The notes: generated by a model from the letters alone, not told the origin. Shown: positions 9,867 through 20,057, numbered from the stretch's first letter. The stretch: 46,594 nt of DNA from Sporisorium sorghi (GCA_023212695.1 JALCCG010000173.1:1-46594), one strand, 5' to 3'. A program made the numbers and translations.

Positions 9867-10782
9867 GGTGAGCGACGAAAGCTGATGGAAGGATGAGGAT
9901 GGAGGAAGTGCGGCAGCAAGCTTTGCGAGGTGTTGGTTGGAGTTCGTTTCGCTGAGCAATTCGAGAAGACCGCAATCTCGCACGGGTAGCCAAGTGATTT
10001 TTTTTGGGTGTGTGGAGTTGCGACCTTCAACGCGCGACGCGTAAAGAAACACTTTTTTCGCCCGCGTCTTCGAGAGTCAGCAAGAGGGAGAGAGAGCGAG
10101 AAGAAAGGGGTCCAAAAGGCACGCTCGAAATTCAGCTCAGCGGCGATGGTCGCATCTGGAAGAGGAGCGAGCCAAAGCCGTCGCGGCATCGACACAGCCA
10201 AGGATGAAGCTCATTTGGCGTGCGTGTGAGAGTGTAGGGCTCGAGTGGCTCGGTTGTGCCGAAATGAGGTCTTCTGGTGGCTACTCACTCAGCTTGCGTG
10301 ACGCGAAAAAATGTGACACTCAGAGAGGAAGAGGCAAGCAACACGCGCCGAGGTCCTGGCTTGGTCGATTTGCACTCAGCACTTGTCTTCCTTCCTGTCA
10401 ACTATCTCATCGTCACCTCCTCCAACCGTTCCTGTCACGTCCCTCTTCAAGCATCGCATTCATCGTCTCTTCTAGCATCGTTCTCTCGGGCATTATTCAT
10501 TCATCTTTAAACGGACTTCGAGCTCAAGATCAGTGCCAAGCCGGTTCATCCGATTCTTTCGCGTAATTCTCTCCTCGAGCTTCCCATCTCGTAGCCAGCG
10601 AATCGCATCGGTGGCATCCGATAACTTATCGCACCTCTCAAACTGTCGCTCGGAAGCCGAAACTTGGAGATTCAAGGCACCTCGTCGCTCTCTCGCTCGT
10701 TCCCAATCATCCTCTTCTCCTCCTGCCTGGCTTCTCTCACGCACAGTCAGCACACGCCCACCCGCTAATACGCAGCTGAGCG
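9867..10782. promoter_or_regulatory. Shared divergent promoter of RFC2 and CAF-1 with MBF/E2F-like sites
   Basis: The 916-base region between the two start codons contains ACGCGT (10037-10042), ACGCGAAA (10301-10308) and its reverse complement TTTCGCGT (10557-10564). These match the MCB/SCB-type sites that MBF and SBF bind at fungal G1/S genes. Both flanking genes belong to DNA replication and chromatin assembly, which fits shared S-phase expression. Binding is inferred from motif and context only. Confidence 0.55.
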
Positions 10783-13647
10783 ATGAGCGTTCTTGTTCCG
10801 CCACCTTCGCCATCGCCTTCATCGTGCTTTGATGCCATGCTCTCTGACTCCGACATCAACATCGATCGAAACATGGCTACCAACACCCTCAAGCGCAAGG
10901 CGCAGTCGTCGCGAACAAACGCTTCCTCGAGCGGTGCAGAGAACTGTCCCATGGTCTCATCCGCTGCGGATCGAAGCAGCTCAAAAGTCAACAAACCCGC
11001 AGCAGCGGATGCGACCCCTACAAAGACTAACTCACAAGCGTCGTCTTCTTCGCCTTCCGGTCCCGCCGCAAAGAAAGCCAAGCTCAGCAGTAGCAGCACC
11101 AGCACACCACTGGTCGAACTCAAGAATGGCAAACTCGTGCTCAAGCAGAAGGCTATCAATTGGACCGGAATGGCGCCGGTTCTCAAGGCTGTCATTTATT
11201 TTCAAGAGTTCCTCGATGTCCAGGAAAAGCTCGACGAGATCCCTGCCGAGCATCTCCATGTCATTGCCAAACTCGCCCACGAGAGCGACAAGTCTCTGCT
11301 CGAACTTGCCAAGTCTATTCGAAGCAGGCTCATGCCCGAAGCAGAGCTTGGCTCGAGCGGTTCCGAATCATCCGCAGCTTCGACGAGCTCCAAGAACAAG
11401 TTGCCACTCTCTAGCATCCAAGCCGCCATCAACGCTGTCGCCGAGCGCATCAACTACGGTATCGACAGCAGCGCCATCCCTAGCAACTCTTCTGCTGCCA
11501 CTGCCGATGATGCGCCCGCTGTGCCAGCGCCTCTTCAGCTGTGGCGATGGGAGGTGACTGACCAGTCCATGCTCCCCGCCGAATTCCTCGACAAGCTCGC
11601 CGAGCGTCGCAGCGATCGCGAAGCAGCCCGAACACAGGCACTGCAGCTCTTCACCAATCTCAAGGACGAAGAGAGGCAAGCATTGCTCGACAAATCCACA
11701 AAGTCCAAGATCTCGGCCACCGTGGCTGTGGACAAGCGTGCCTCGTCTTCATCCACTCCATACAAGGCCAAGACTAGTGCTGCTGGCTCCAGTGCCTCGC
11801 AGCCGATCGCCATCGACGACGATCTAGACGATGGCTCCGTCGCCGACACCGAGCATGACAAGCCCGCACCTTCTACGCCCGTCTCCTCGCATAAGCGCAA
11901 GTCGTCCTCGTCTGCATCGACACCTCAGCCTTCTGCTAAGCGCTCTGCCGCCGCAGCTGAGGCATCGACACCCTCGAACTCGTCCTCGCCCAAAGAAAAG
12001 CGCAAAGCCAAGGAACCTGCAGAGCTCTCGCCCGAAAAGCAAAAGGAGAAGGAAGAGAAGGAGGCCGCCAAAGCAGAACGTTTGAAGCAAAAGGAGGCAA
12101 AGCGACTCGAGCGCGAGGCCAAGGAGTTGGAGAAGCAAAAGCTCAAAGAGGCCAAAGAGGCCGAGCTCAAGAAAGTCGAAGAGCAAAAGAAGCGTCAAGC
12201 CAACTTTTTCACTTCGTTCGTCAAAAAGGCTGCTCCCAAGAGCCCAACCAAGTCGAGCACCGGCGCTGCAGTCGCTTCGAGTAGCGGCGCAGCTGGCAAG
12301 GCTGCCGAGAGCATGTCCGACTTTGACCGTACCTTTCTGCCGTGCGAGTACAAGGACCTTGCGCCGATCAACCGCTTTGCCTCGTCTGCTGGTGCTGCTG
12401 CTGCTGCTAAGGAGTTGCAGATGGGCCAAGAGATTCTGACACGCGAACAGATGCTTTCGCAGTTCCTCACGCGTGCTTCGACACTCAAGGGCGCAAGCGC
12501 TTCCGGCACAGCTCGTCGACGCAAGGGAGTCCACCCGCCCGTCTCGGTACGCGAGATCAAGCGCATCGTCACCGAATCCGACGTCCTCGGCGGCAACGCC
12601 CAGGAGCAGGCCGAAAAGGCGCTCGAAGCGCTCCAGGACCGCAACAAGGTGCAGCTCAAGCTGCTGCAGTTCGAGTCGGACCGTCGTCCAGGATGGTACG
12701 GCACGTGGACCAAGTCGACCAACCTCATCGGCCCGCGGTGTCCGCTGGGGCAGGATCCGGTTTCGTTGGATTACTCGTACGACTCGGATGCGGATTGGGA
12801 GGAGATGGGTCAGGTTGAAGGTGAAGATGTGCAGGATGGCGAGGAGAAGGAGGACGACAGCGTGATGGATGACGATGAGGACTCGGAGATGGACGACTGG
12901 CTCGTCGATGATCTCGAGGTGGAGGAGGAGGAGGAACAACAGAGGCTGGCTGCGATGGATGTCGATGATGACGAGATCGTCGAGGTGGATGCGAAAGGGT
13001 TGCCTGTGCCGCCGGCGCCAGTGACGACCGACCTGCTGCATCCCAAGAAGAAGAAGAAGGTCAAGCTGCTGGGTCGACGCTTCGATGCCAAGCTCGTGCC
13101 TTTTTCCACAGGTCCGCATTGGGAGGCCGAGTTCGGCACGTGCGAGTACGAGCTTTTCTCGGCGTACCGCATCGAGCTGCTCAACGATGCGTGTTTTGGA
13201 CTCAACCCGTTCACGTTTACTTCAGCGGAGCCGGTCGAGATTGCGGGTGCGGACGATGCGCTCGACACGCCGACCAAGGTGCGCAAAGCCGCGCTGCCCG
13301 CTGGTGGTGTGCTAGCCGCGCTGTGGGGCGAGGCTAATGCGTCTGCCGTCCCGGGTGCGGTATCCGACTCGATGGCTCCCACCCCCGCGTCTGCGAAAGA
13401 AGCTGGTGCTACGACGTTCAAACACCAGCTGCGCGAGGACGCCATCCCAGCGCTGCTCAGCGCCATCGACGGCAGCACAAAGACCCGCGCCGGACTCGTG
13501 GACGATCTCAAGGAAGTGCTCGACAAGCTCGGCAAGTCGGCAAGCAAGAATGCTATTGCTGAGCGCATCACGGCGTACGCGAGGAAGGAGAAGAAGCCCA
13601 ATGCGCCGTGGGTGGTGAAAGATGAGTGGAGGGCGTTGATGGGTTGA
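10783..13647 (+). CDS. Chromatin assembly factor 1 large subunit (Cac1/Rlf2/p150)
   Basis: This 954-residue protein is the large subunit of the CAF-1 chaperone, which deposits new H3-H4 behind the replication fork through PCNA. In order: a Ser/Ala-rich N-terminus; a Lys/Glu-rich KER coiled coil at about 405-475, followed at once by QANFFTSF, a possible PIP-like PCNA contact; a conserved block with FDRTFLPCEY (about 515); the signature FESDRRPGWYGTW (about 628); an acidic ED segment (about 667-740); and a C-terminal winged-helix-like region (about 880-954). It is longer than most fungal homologues because of low-complexity sequence. Later in-frame ATGs at 10837 and 10873 are possible starts. 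Single exon; it converges on Pfs2. Confidence 0.9.
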   Translation: MSVLVPPPSPSPSSCFDAMLSDSDINIDRNMATNTLKRKAQSSRTNASSSGAENCPMVSSAADRSSSKVNKPAAADATPTKTNSQASSSSPSGPAAKKAKLSSSSTSTPLVELKNGKLVLKQKAINWTGMAPVLKAVIYFQEFLDVQEKLDEIPAEHLHVIAKLAHESDKSLLELAKSIRSRLMPEAELGSSGSESSAASTSSKNKLPLSSIQAAINAVAERINYGIDSSAIPSNSSAATADDAPAVPAPLQLWRWEVTDQSMLPAEFLDKLAERRSDREAARTQALQLFTNLKDEERQALLDKSTKSKISATVAVDKRASSSSTPYKAKTSAAGSSASQPIAIDDDLDDGSVADTEHDKPAPSTPVSSHKRKSSSSASTPQPSAKRSAAAAEASTPSNSSSPKEKRKAKEPAELSPEKQKEKEEKEAAKAERLKQKEAKRLEREAKELEKQKLKEAKEAELKKVEEQKKRQANFFTSFVKKAAPKSPTKSSTGAAVASSSGAAGKAAESMSDFDRTFLPCEYKDLAPINRFASSAGAAAAAKELQMGQEILTREQMLSQFLTRASTLKGASASGTARRRKGVHPPVSVREIKRIVTESDVLGGNAQEQAEKALEALQDRNKVQLKLLQFESDRRPGWYGTWTKSTNLIGPRCPLGQDPVSLDYSYDSDADWEEMGQVEGEDVQDGEEKEDDSVMDDDEDSEMDDWLVDDLEVEEEEEQQRLAAMDVDDDEIVEVDAKGLPVPPAPVTTDLLHPKKKKKVKLLGRRFDAKLVPFSTGPHWEAEFGTCEYELFSAYRIELLNDACFGLNPFTFTSAEPVEIAGADDALDTPTKVRKAALPAGGVLAALWGEANASAVPGAVSDSMAPTPASAKEAGATTFKHQLREDAIPALLSAIDGSTKTRAGLVDDLKEVLDKLGKSASKNAIAERITAYARKEKKPNAPWVVKDEWRALMG

Positions 13648-13839
13648 TGAGGAGAGGTGTTTTGTTGCATGTGTTTTGGTTTTGTCAGTCAAATGTTTCG
13701 TTGATGAGGTTGCTCGATGTGTGGTTTGAGTGCGTGTGTGAGCGAAAGGATGAATGAGGTTGGGAGCGGAAGTGATTCAAGGCGAGGAGGTGCATGAGAA
13801 CGGAAGCAACGAGGCTGCATTGCAAGCGCAAGTGAGTGA
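13648..13839. other. Convergent 3' flank between CAF-1 and Pfs2
   Basis: The 192 bases between two stop codons are GT-rich on the plus strand near 13660-13680. No gene was seen. Confidence 0.4.
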
Positions 13840-15783
13840 CTAGTAAAACGAGCCATACGCCCCGCCGGGCCTCGCCGTCTGCGGCGCCGCACCGTTGCGT
13901 GTGTTCCAGCCGTAGTTCTGAGCGTTCGCGCCCTGCAGTGGGGCGTTTGCGCCTGTACCTGGCGTAAAGCCTCCCGCGCCACCTGGTGGATACGCCTGCA
14001 GCGGCGGAGGGTGCGGCTGGTTAGCGGACGCGCCAGCAAACCCGAGGCCGGGGATAGCGAAGTCGTCGTGCGCCGGACCCGTGTTCTGCTCGTTGGTGTT
14101 GGTGGTGGGTATGAAGCTCTTCGCGCCGCCCAAGCCGGGGATGAAGCTATCGTCCCCTCCACCGCCACCTCCGGCCAAGAACGACGCACCTGCAGCGCCC
14201 ACGTCGAACCCTGCCCGTGCTCCTCCCGCCGCATGCGCAACCGCATCGTCCGGACGCGCGCGCTGCCAGAAGCGCGTCATATGGTCGTTGCTCCCACTGC
14301 ACAATATATGCCCGAAAGGGTGCCATTCCAGACTCCACACGTTGCTCTCGTGAGCGGTGTCGTTGCGATGCAGAAGGGCGTCATCTCCGCGGCGGCCTTC
14401 GCCGACGTCCATGCCGTCGCCGCCGCCGCCGACCATGCGCGCCTCGCCCCAGTTGGCCCCGCTGAGCGCTTCGGCCGTGGCGCCGCTGAGGTCCCAGAAG
14501 AGCATCGCGCCCTCGCTGCCGCCGGAGACGAGCAGGTCGTGGTGCAGCGGGTGGAAGTCGAGCGAGCACACCTCCTTGGTGTGCCCTTTGAGCGTCGTTT
14601 GCTCGGCCATCATGCGCAGGTCGTACAGTTTCACCGTCATGTCGCGCGAGGCGGTGGCGAAGCGTAGACCGTCAGGGGAAAACTTGCACGCTTGGACGGT
14701 GTTCTTGTGGTTGTGGAACGTCGCCAGGCACGTACCTGCGGGCGTAGACCGTGGATCCCACACCTTGACGAGGTTGTCCTTGCTCCCGCTCACCAGCACA
14801 CCTTTGCTCGCGTGCCAGTCGAGACACTTCACATCCCACCCGTGCCCCGTCAGCTCCCGAATCTGCTTCGCCATCTCAAAATCCCAAACCTTCAACAGAC
14901 TATCGTCCCCTCCCGACGCGAACTTGCTATCGTCCGGCGCAAACGCCAACCCGCGCGCCGAGTCCGCATGCGCCGTAAACGCCTGCAGCGTGTTCAAGTT
15001 GCTCTGAAAATACTTCACCGTCCCATTCTGATCGGCCGAGATCAGATACGTGCCCGATTTGGACCACGCCATGGCCCGCACCGCCGAATCGTGCGCCTGC
15101 ATGATGGTCTCAAAGTTAAACGTGAGTCCGTTCCACAGGGTGAACTCGCCCGAGGTGGAGCCGGTCAGCAGCCGACGCCCGTCGGGCATCCACTTGACCA
15201 CGTTGACGGGGCAGCGGATCTTGTTGGTGCTCGTGTGCACCAGGTGCTTGGGCACGCTTGTGCTTTGGTTGGCGTAGCCCGCGGGGAGCAGGAAGGACGG
15301 GATCGCGTGCGGGCTCGGGTACACGCCCCCGCGCAGCCCATCGGGTCGGGTGGTGCTCGCGAACAGCCGCCGAGTGGAGAGAAGCGAGAGCGCGCCAAAG
15401 TAGTCCACCGTGCGCCGCTGCATGAACTTTTTAATCCGCCGCCCTTCGTACCCCAGAGCGGTGGCGGCTTGCTGCGCAGCCATCTCCTGCACGGTGCGCG
15501 GGTCGGGCTGCGGCGGCTGCGGCGGTTGCGTAAGGTGAAGCGTAGGTGCCCATACGCGTTTTTTGAAGGGAGGCGGGTGCGGAGTGTTGGGGAACAAAGC
15601 GCGCGCTTCGAGGTCTTCTTGCTCTTCGAGCGTGCGTTTTGACGTGGATGCGGTCAGATCGGTGGGTGTGAGGGGTGATGGTGAAGAGAGTGGCGATTCA
15701 TTTGTGGCGTTGTGCTTTAAGGAGGGAGAGCCTGGCGATGCCGGCACCAGTTTGGGCTCGACTTCGACAGCTACGGGTGCCAT
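13840..15783 (-). CDS. PFS2: mRNA 3'-end processing WD40 protein (Pfs2 / WDR33)
   Basis: The protein has 647 residues. Pfs2/WDR33 is a subunit of the cleavage and polyadenylation factor in the nucleus and helps recognise the poly(A) signal. The basic helix motif RRIKKFMQRR (115-124) just before the propeller is characteristic. WD40 repeats follow from about 195 to 505, with typical GH...WD/LWD spacing. The C-terminal tail is Gly/Pro-rich with IPGLG repeats. The start is the ATG at 15783. The open frame extends upstream, but only to a GTG, so no earlier ATG is available. Single exon. It lies in tandem with the transporter gene, about 470 bases downstream of its stop. Confidence 0.9.
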   Translation of the reverse strand: MAPVAVEVEPKLVPASPGSPSLKHNATNESPLSSPSPLTPTDLTASTSKRTLEEQEDLEARALFPNTPHPPPFKKRVWAPTLHLTQPPQPPQPDPRTVQEMAAQQAATALGYEGRRIKKFMQRRTVDYFGALSLLSTRRLFASTTRPDGLRGGVYPSPHAIPSFLLPAGYANQSTSVPKHLVHTSTNKIRCPVNVVKWMPDGRRLLTGSTSGEFTLWNGLTFNFETIMQAHDSAVRAMAWSKSGTYLISADQNGTVKYFQSNLNTLQAFTAHADSARGLAFAPDDSKFASGGDDSLLKVWDFEMAKQIRELTGHGWDVKCLDWHASKGVLVSGSKDNLVKVWDPRSTPAGTCLATFHNHKNTVQACKFSPDGLRFATASRDMTVKLYDLRMMAEQTTLKGHTKEVCSLDFHPLHHDLLVSGGSEGAMLFWDLSGATAEALSGANWGEARMVGGGGDGMDVGEGRRGDDALLHRNDTAHESNVWSLEWHPFGHILCSGSNDHMTRFWQRARPDDAVAHAAGGARAGFDVGAAGASFLAGGGGGGDDSFIPGLGGAKSFIPTTNTNEQNTGPAHDDFAIPGLGFAGASANQPHPPPLQAYPPGGAGGFTPGTGANAPLQGANAQNYGWNTRNGAAPQTARPGGAYGSFY

Positions 15784-16253
15784 GGTGTGTAGAGTGGATC
15801 GTGGAAGCTGGGCAAGTATCGGCACCGAGAGTGTGCTGCTGTCGAATCGTGAGTCCACGCCTATCGAGAAGGGTGCCGATCGAGCCTCTGATACTGTCTG
15901 TTGCGGGCTGTATGAGTGCCTGGACCCTGTTGATCAGCAAAGCAGGTGTATGGTGGTGGTTGATGAGAATACAAAGCCAAGACCAAGAACGTCAAAGCAT
16001 CGCAAACGCACTTTTCCGACTTCCGCAGAACGAGCCAATTTTCAGTTTTGTTAGATCCATCTCCCCAGCTGCTCTTCCTCTCCATGGCGCCCTGACTTGC
16101 CGATTCCGTCTCACCCCCCCCCCCCTGTCTCGATCGCACAAGAGAGCAGACATCAACGCACACACAGCAACACAAAACAGAACAGATGCAATTGCGAAAC
16201 CCCGGACACTAAAAGTACAAAGAACGAAGGAAAAGAAGCACAGCGTTGGCCTT
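15784..16253. other. Intergenic, Pfs2 promoter region
   Basis: It lies between the Pfs2 start and the stop of the upstream transporter gene. A run of about 12 C occurs near 16115-16126. Open frames on both strands here lack recognisable domains. No gene was seen. Confidence 0.45.
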
Positions 16254-18206
16254 CTAAACGCCTCCATGGCCAGCACCCGCATTGACAGCCGCCGTGATAT
16301 GATCCCCCAATCCCGTCGCCAGCGTAAACGTCAGCACCAACAGACTCTGCCCAACAACATCGACGATCGACGAAACGAACGGCAAGCAGTAGATATCCGG
16401 ATCGTAGTCCCTGCTCCACAGCACCAAGCAGATCACATGCGCCAGATACAGCGCAAACACATTGGCGGCCACACTAGCGACGATGAACGAGAGGGCAAAG
16501 ATCCAGCCGAACGTCATCTGGGCCGAGGCGCGGATGAGCAAGATGAACGCCGACTTGATGCCCACGCCCATGGTGAGCAGGCTGATGGGCACGAGCCAGC
16601 CCTCGAGCGGCGGGATGAGCAGCACCGATCGGATTGACGCCAACACGCCGCGAATGCCGCCGACGTTGCCGGCCTTAGTGGTGGCGCGCAGCAGCGTCGA
16701 ACCTTTGCCCGAGTGGAGGGCGGTGGTGATGCGCGAGGCAAAGATGGCGGCACACGCGCCAGGCAGGCCGCTGATGACGGGTGCGAGGAGTGCAAAGCCC
16801 TCGTACTTGCCTACGAAGTTGTCCAGCACCAACCCTGCACCAGACGAGATGAACATGGCCATCAACAGCGGCACCCACCCGGACGTCAGCAACTCCCTGA
16901 CATATGCGTTCCTGTAGGTAACAATGAACGACGCAATGCACGCCACCGCCATAGCAGCAAGGATCACCGTAGCCAAAAAGGTGCCCTCGAAATGCACCAG
17001 CGACGAAGCGAGCAAGCCGAGCAGCGTGAGCGTGGTCAGATCGCCGAGCGACGCAGCGAGCGGCGAAGCAATGTTGTCCGGGTTGGCGCCAGCACGCCGC
17101 GCAATGACGACGAGTGCACACATGAACGATCCGAGCACCGCCGACGAGAGCGACGCCGAGAGCATTCCCGTAGCGATGACGAGGACGAATTCAAAGTATC
17201 CGTTGCGAAGGCGCAGTGCAGGGTCCGTGGGCGGCTTGGGATGGTGGTGGATGATGCGTCGCTTCTGCAGCCATGATGTACCCTGGCCGGCAGCTGATCC
17301 AGGCAACGAGCGACGACGATTGCGCAGGGTGACGGCGGAGAAGGCGCTTCTGACGATGCTCTGTATCAACGCATTCTCGGGTGTCTGCGTGGTGGGTGTA
17401 ACCGGCATCGGCGCTGCAGGGGCCTCGACCTGCGGATCCGGCGTCACGACGCCCAACACAAAGGCGAGCACACCGGCAAACATGGACACAATCAAGGCCT
17501 GCACCTGCAAGAGCGCCAAGTTGCCGCGGATGAGCGTCTCCCTGGTCCTTCTGACGTCGAGCTCACCAATGTTGGCCGAGGTGGACATGCGAAGCGAGAG
17601 GTTCATCTCGAGGTTGCCCTTCATGTTGAGAAGGATGGGGATGAGGATGAAAAGCTTGTCCACTTTCTGGAAGACGGGCCAGCGTGCGAGATGGACGAGG
17701 AGCTCGCCAGAGAACATGAGCGAAAGCACGGATACAATGAGCGTCGGCAGCGCCTCTCGCGCGATCTCCCAGAATCGAGAGAAAGCTGAGCGCGCAGCGA
17801 GACGGGAGGCGGTGCCGCGGCGATCGGCAAAGCCAGCAGTGCCTAGCAGCGAGGCGTGCGTTTCGTATTCGTCGTCATTGTCGTCATCGACAGCGTGCGC
17901 GGTGGGGCCACGCGGCGGGTTGGGTAGGTTGGAGGCTTCCAGGTCACCCGCCGTGTGGGACGAGATACCGTGCTTGAGATCGGTGGACGAATAGCCCGAG
18001 TCACCAACTTGGAGCGTCTTGGCATCGTCGTCGTCGCCGTCATCGCTGCCGCTGTCGCTGTCGCCAAGAAGCGTGTGATGGGGTGCCTGCGCTGCTGGAT
18101 CGTAGTCGATGGATCTGGCTGCAGCGCCGGCACCGGTGGAGTGAGCGTTCAAGGTTGGAATGCTGCCATTGTGGTTGGTGTTGCTCGAAGGGGCAGGCTG
18201 GACCAT
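16254..18206 (-). CDS. SLC41/MgtE-like divalent cation (Mg2+) transporter
   Basis: This 650-residue membrane protein has an acidic, disordered cytosolic N-terminus of about 145 residues with DDDD-type stretches. Two MgtE-type repeats follow, about 148-385 and 395-640, each with several hydrophobic spans. The signature NMKGNLEMNLSLRMST, then NIGELD, in the first repeat closely matches the SLC41 family, which moves Mg2+ across the plasma or inner membrane. The second repeat carries ISGLPGACAAIFASRI at the equivalent place. The RNGYFEFVLVIATGM segment starts the middle spans. The substrate is inferred from the family. The start is the first ATG, in a good context (GACCATGG on the other strand). 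Single exon. Confidence 0.88.
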   Translation of the reverse strand: MVQPAPSSNTNHNGSIPTLNAHSTGAGAAARSIDYDPAAQAPHHTLLGDSDSGSDDGDDDDAKTLQVGDSGYSSTDLKHGISSHTAGDLEASNLPNPPRGPTAHAVDDDNDDEYETHASLLGTAGFADRRGTASRLAARSAFSRFWEIAREALPTLIVSVLSLMFSGELLVHLARWPVFQKVDKLFILIPILLNMKGNLEMNLSLRMSTSANIGELDVRRTRETLIRGNLALLQVQALIVSMFAGVLAFVLGVVTPDPQVEAPAAPMPVTPTTQTPENALIQSIVRSAFSAVTLRNRRRSLPGSAAGQGTSWLQKRRIIHHHPKPPTDPALRLRNGYFEFVLVIATGMLSASLSSAVLGSFMCALVVIARRAGANPDNIASPLAASLGDLTTLTLLGLLASSLVHFEGTFLATVILAAMAVACIASFIVTYRNAYVRELLTSGWVPLLMAMFISSGAGLVLDNFVGKYEGFALLAPVISGLPGACAAIFASRITTALHSGKGSTLLRATTKAGNVGGIRGVLASIRSVLLIPPLEGWLVPISLLTMGVGIKSAFILLIRASAQMTFGWIFALSFIVASVAANVFALYLAHVICLVLWSRDYDPDIYCLPFVSSIVDVVGQSLLVLTFTLATGLGDHITAAVNAGAGHGGV

Positions 18207-19156
18207 GGATTGAGGGTGGTGACAAGGTATGGCGATTGCGCGGCTAGGCGGTGGAGACGAGTGATGGACGGGGATGCTAGGGAGGAGGATGAGATGGTGT
18301 AAGAGGAAGAAGAAGAAGAAGAGAAAAAGGTCTGACCGAGATGAGCGAAAAGAGCGCTTTCGAGATGTGATGGCGTGAGAGAAGAGGAATGTGGAGCATC
18401 AATTCTCAATTCTCGCATAAATTCACTGAAAAAGCACACACAGAAAGTCTTATTTTATTTTATTATTATTTATTTTTTTCCCCTTCCTTCAAGGTGGCTT
18501 ATCGCTCTCTTTCTCTCTCACTCACACTTCGCTTGGAAGTGACACCGCAGAACCGCCAGAGAAGGCTCGGTTAAGGGTCGGAAACTGGAATTGGTTTGTT
18601 CTGTATCGAAAGGTGGCCCCCTTTTTTGTTCATTGCATGCAAGCGACTGAGTGTCAGAGAGATGAACAAGGGCCATGCTCACACGACCTTGCCTCGGACT
18701 GTGTTGCCAAGCTTCCATCTCGCTCTTTCTCTTTCGGAGTCACAAGCGGGTGTAGCCTTATCGTGTGACCCGGTCCAGACCGGCGAGATGCAGTCACTGT
18801 AGTGTCTCTAAACCTGCAGCGGAGAACCAAACGCAATAAACATGCTCGCACGATCCTTGTCAATTGGCGTCTGGCAGCAGCAGCTTGGTCGCGATGAAGA
18901 AACTACTCATCGGGTCTGAGCGCGAGGTTCGGGAATGAAACCTGCTCTCGCTTTTGTTGTGCTGCAGCAGAACAAAAGACAAGTTGACCGGTCGCAGGTT
19001 TCGATAGAGCTGTACAGCTGATGCTCGGTATCGGGCGGACCGAACTTTCGCTCTCTCTATCATCACACTCTCCGACAGATCGAGCTTTGTTTTCGGAGGC
19101 TCACCGCGGCTGTGCCCATCGATTGAAAGAGATCGGCCTCACGATCCCGATCCTGA

Positions 19157-19212
<56 letters not shown>

Positions 19213-19788
19213 CTCTTGGCAGCGGGCAGCGTTTGGTCGGCATCCTCGGCGTTGATGCGATACAGACGCACAGACGCGCTCTGTGTCCGAGCTCAACACC
19301 TTTTCGCGTCAGACGACGAGCGAGTAGTGCAACCCACAGATGCACAGGAAGAGCCGCTGTTCTCAGCTGATAGCTCACAAGTTTGTCGGCCTCACCTGAG
19401 AAACAGCTGAGACAAACAGGAACAAGGAGAACAATGAGAACAATGGACACAGTGTCGGTGAGAGCGAACCCAGCATCACGCACGAGCAGTTTAGCTTCCC
19501 GCGGCTGTCGATCCTTGCCGAATCCGGTCATGACCTTCTCGACGATGGTCAGATCTGCATTCGAGGTCTACCTTCACATCTGCTCACCACCAAACTGCAT
19601 CCCAGACGCTAGAAAAACCTCGTAGGCAAGTCCTGCAGCATCGCACCCATTGACACAAGCGGTACATCCGAGTTCGATCGAAACCTGGCTAGCCTCATCC
19701 CCTTGGTTGAGAGTAGATATGTAGAGTATATGTGTGTATCGTCCGAGAAAGGTGATCGAAGCCCAGAACGTCGCTGGAGCGAGCGAGG
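18207..19788. other. 1.6 kb gene-poor interval with a G50 homopolymer
   Basis: It holds the promoter side of the transporter gene and the 3' side of TMA7. A T-rich stretch lies at 18450-18482. From 19163 to 19212 there are 50 consecutive G. Frames across that run give poly-Gly or poly-Pro and were not accepted. I see no supported gene. Confidence 0.5.
19163..19212. repeat. G50 homopolymer
   Basis: The run holds 50 uninterrupted G on the plus strand between unique sequences. It could form G-quadruplexes. Its exact length in an assembly is uncertain because sequencing of such runs is error-prone. Confidence 0.8.
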
Positions 19789-20057
19789 CTACTTCTTCTT
19801 GCCACCCGTCATCTTGGCGATAGCCGCCTTCTTAGCAGCCTCCTCTTCCTTCTTCTTCTTCTGGAACGCGAGGTCCTGCACTCGCATCCAAACGCACATC
19901 GTCGCACGACAAAAACAAAGACAACGTCGGCGTCAGCATACCAACACTCCTTCGACATGCTTTAGGGCCAATGCCAACTCACGTCCTCGTCGAGCTCCTT
20001 GTTCTGCTTCTTGGGCGCCTTGAGCGGCTTGGCCTTGCCTCCTTGACGGCCCGACAT
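19789..20057 (-). CDS. TMA7: Translation machinery-associated protein 7 (TMA7)
   Basis: The protein has 53 residues from two exons, 20057-19983 and 19875-19789. The 107 bp intron (19982-19876) has donor GTGAGT and acceptor TGCAG. Exon 1 starts MSGRQGGKAKPLKAPKKQ and ends in the acidic ELDED. Exon 2 continues DLAFQKKKK, then a Lys/Glu/Ala helix, and ends MTGGKKK. This is the TMA7/CCDC72 pattern, a small basic ribosome-associated protein. Yeast TMA7 has 64 residues and ends in a GGIKKSGKK-like tail, which is shortened here. The start codon lies 72 bases from a long homopolymer in the divergent promoter shared with the guanylyltransferase gene. The two exons are too short for simple ORF calling. 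Confidence 0.88.

Noticed and set aside
11824..13119. 431-codon frame opposite the CAF-1 gene
   Set aside because: It is Leu/Arg-rich antisense of the Lys/Glu coiled coil and acidic region, with no domain.
15784..15858. 25 extra N-terminal residues for Pfs2
   Set aside because: The upstream codon is GTG, not ATG; nuclear fungal genes rarely start there.
16924..17994. 356-codon plus-strand frame inside the transporter gene
   Set aside because: It is antisense to SLC41 membrane spans, with no domain and no promoter or intron signals.
19139..19531. 130-codon minus-strand frame with a hydrophobic stretch and poly-Pro
   Set aside because: The poly-Pro comes from the G50 homopolymer and the rest has no family match; transcript evidence would be needed.
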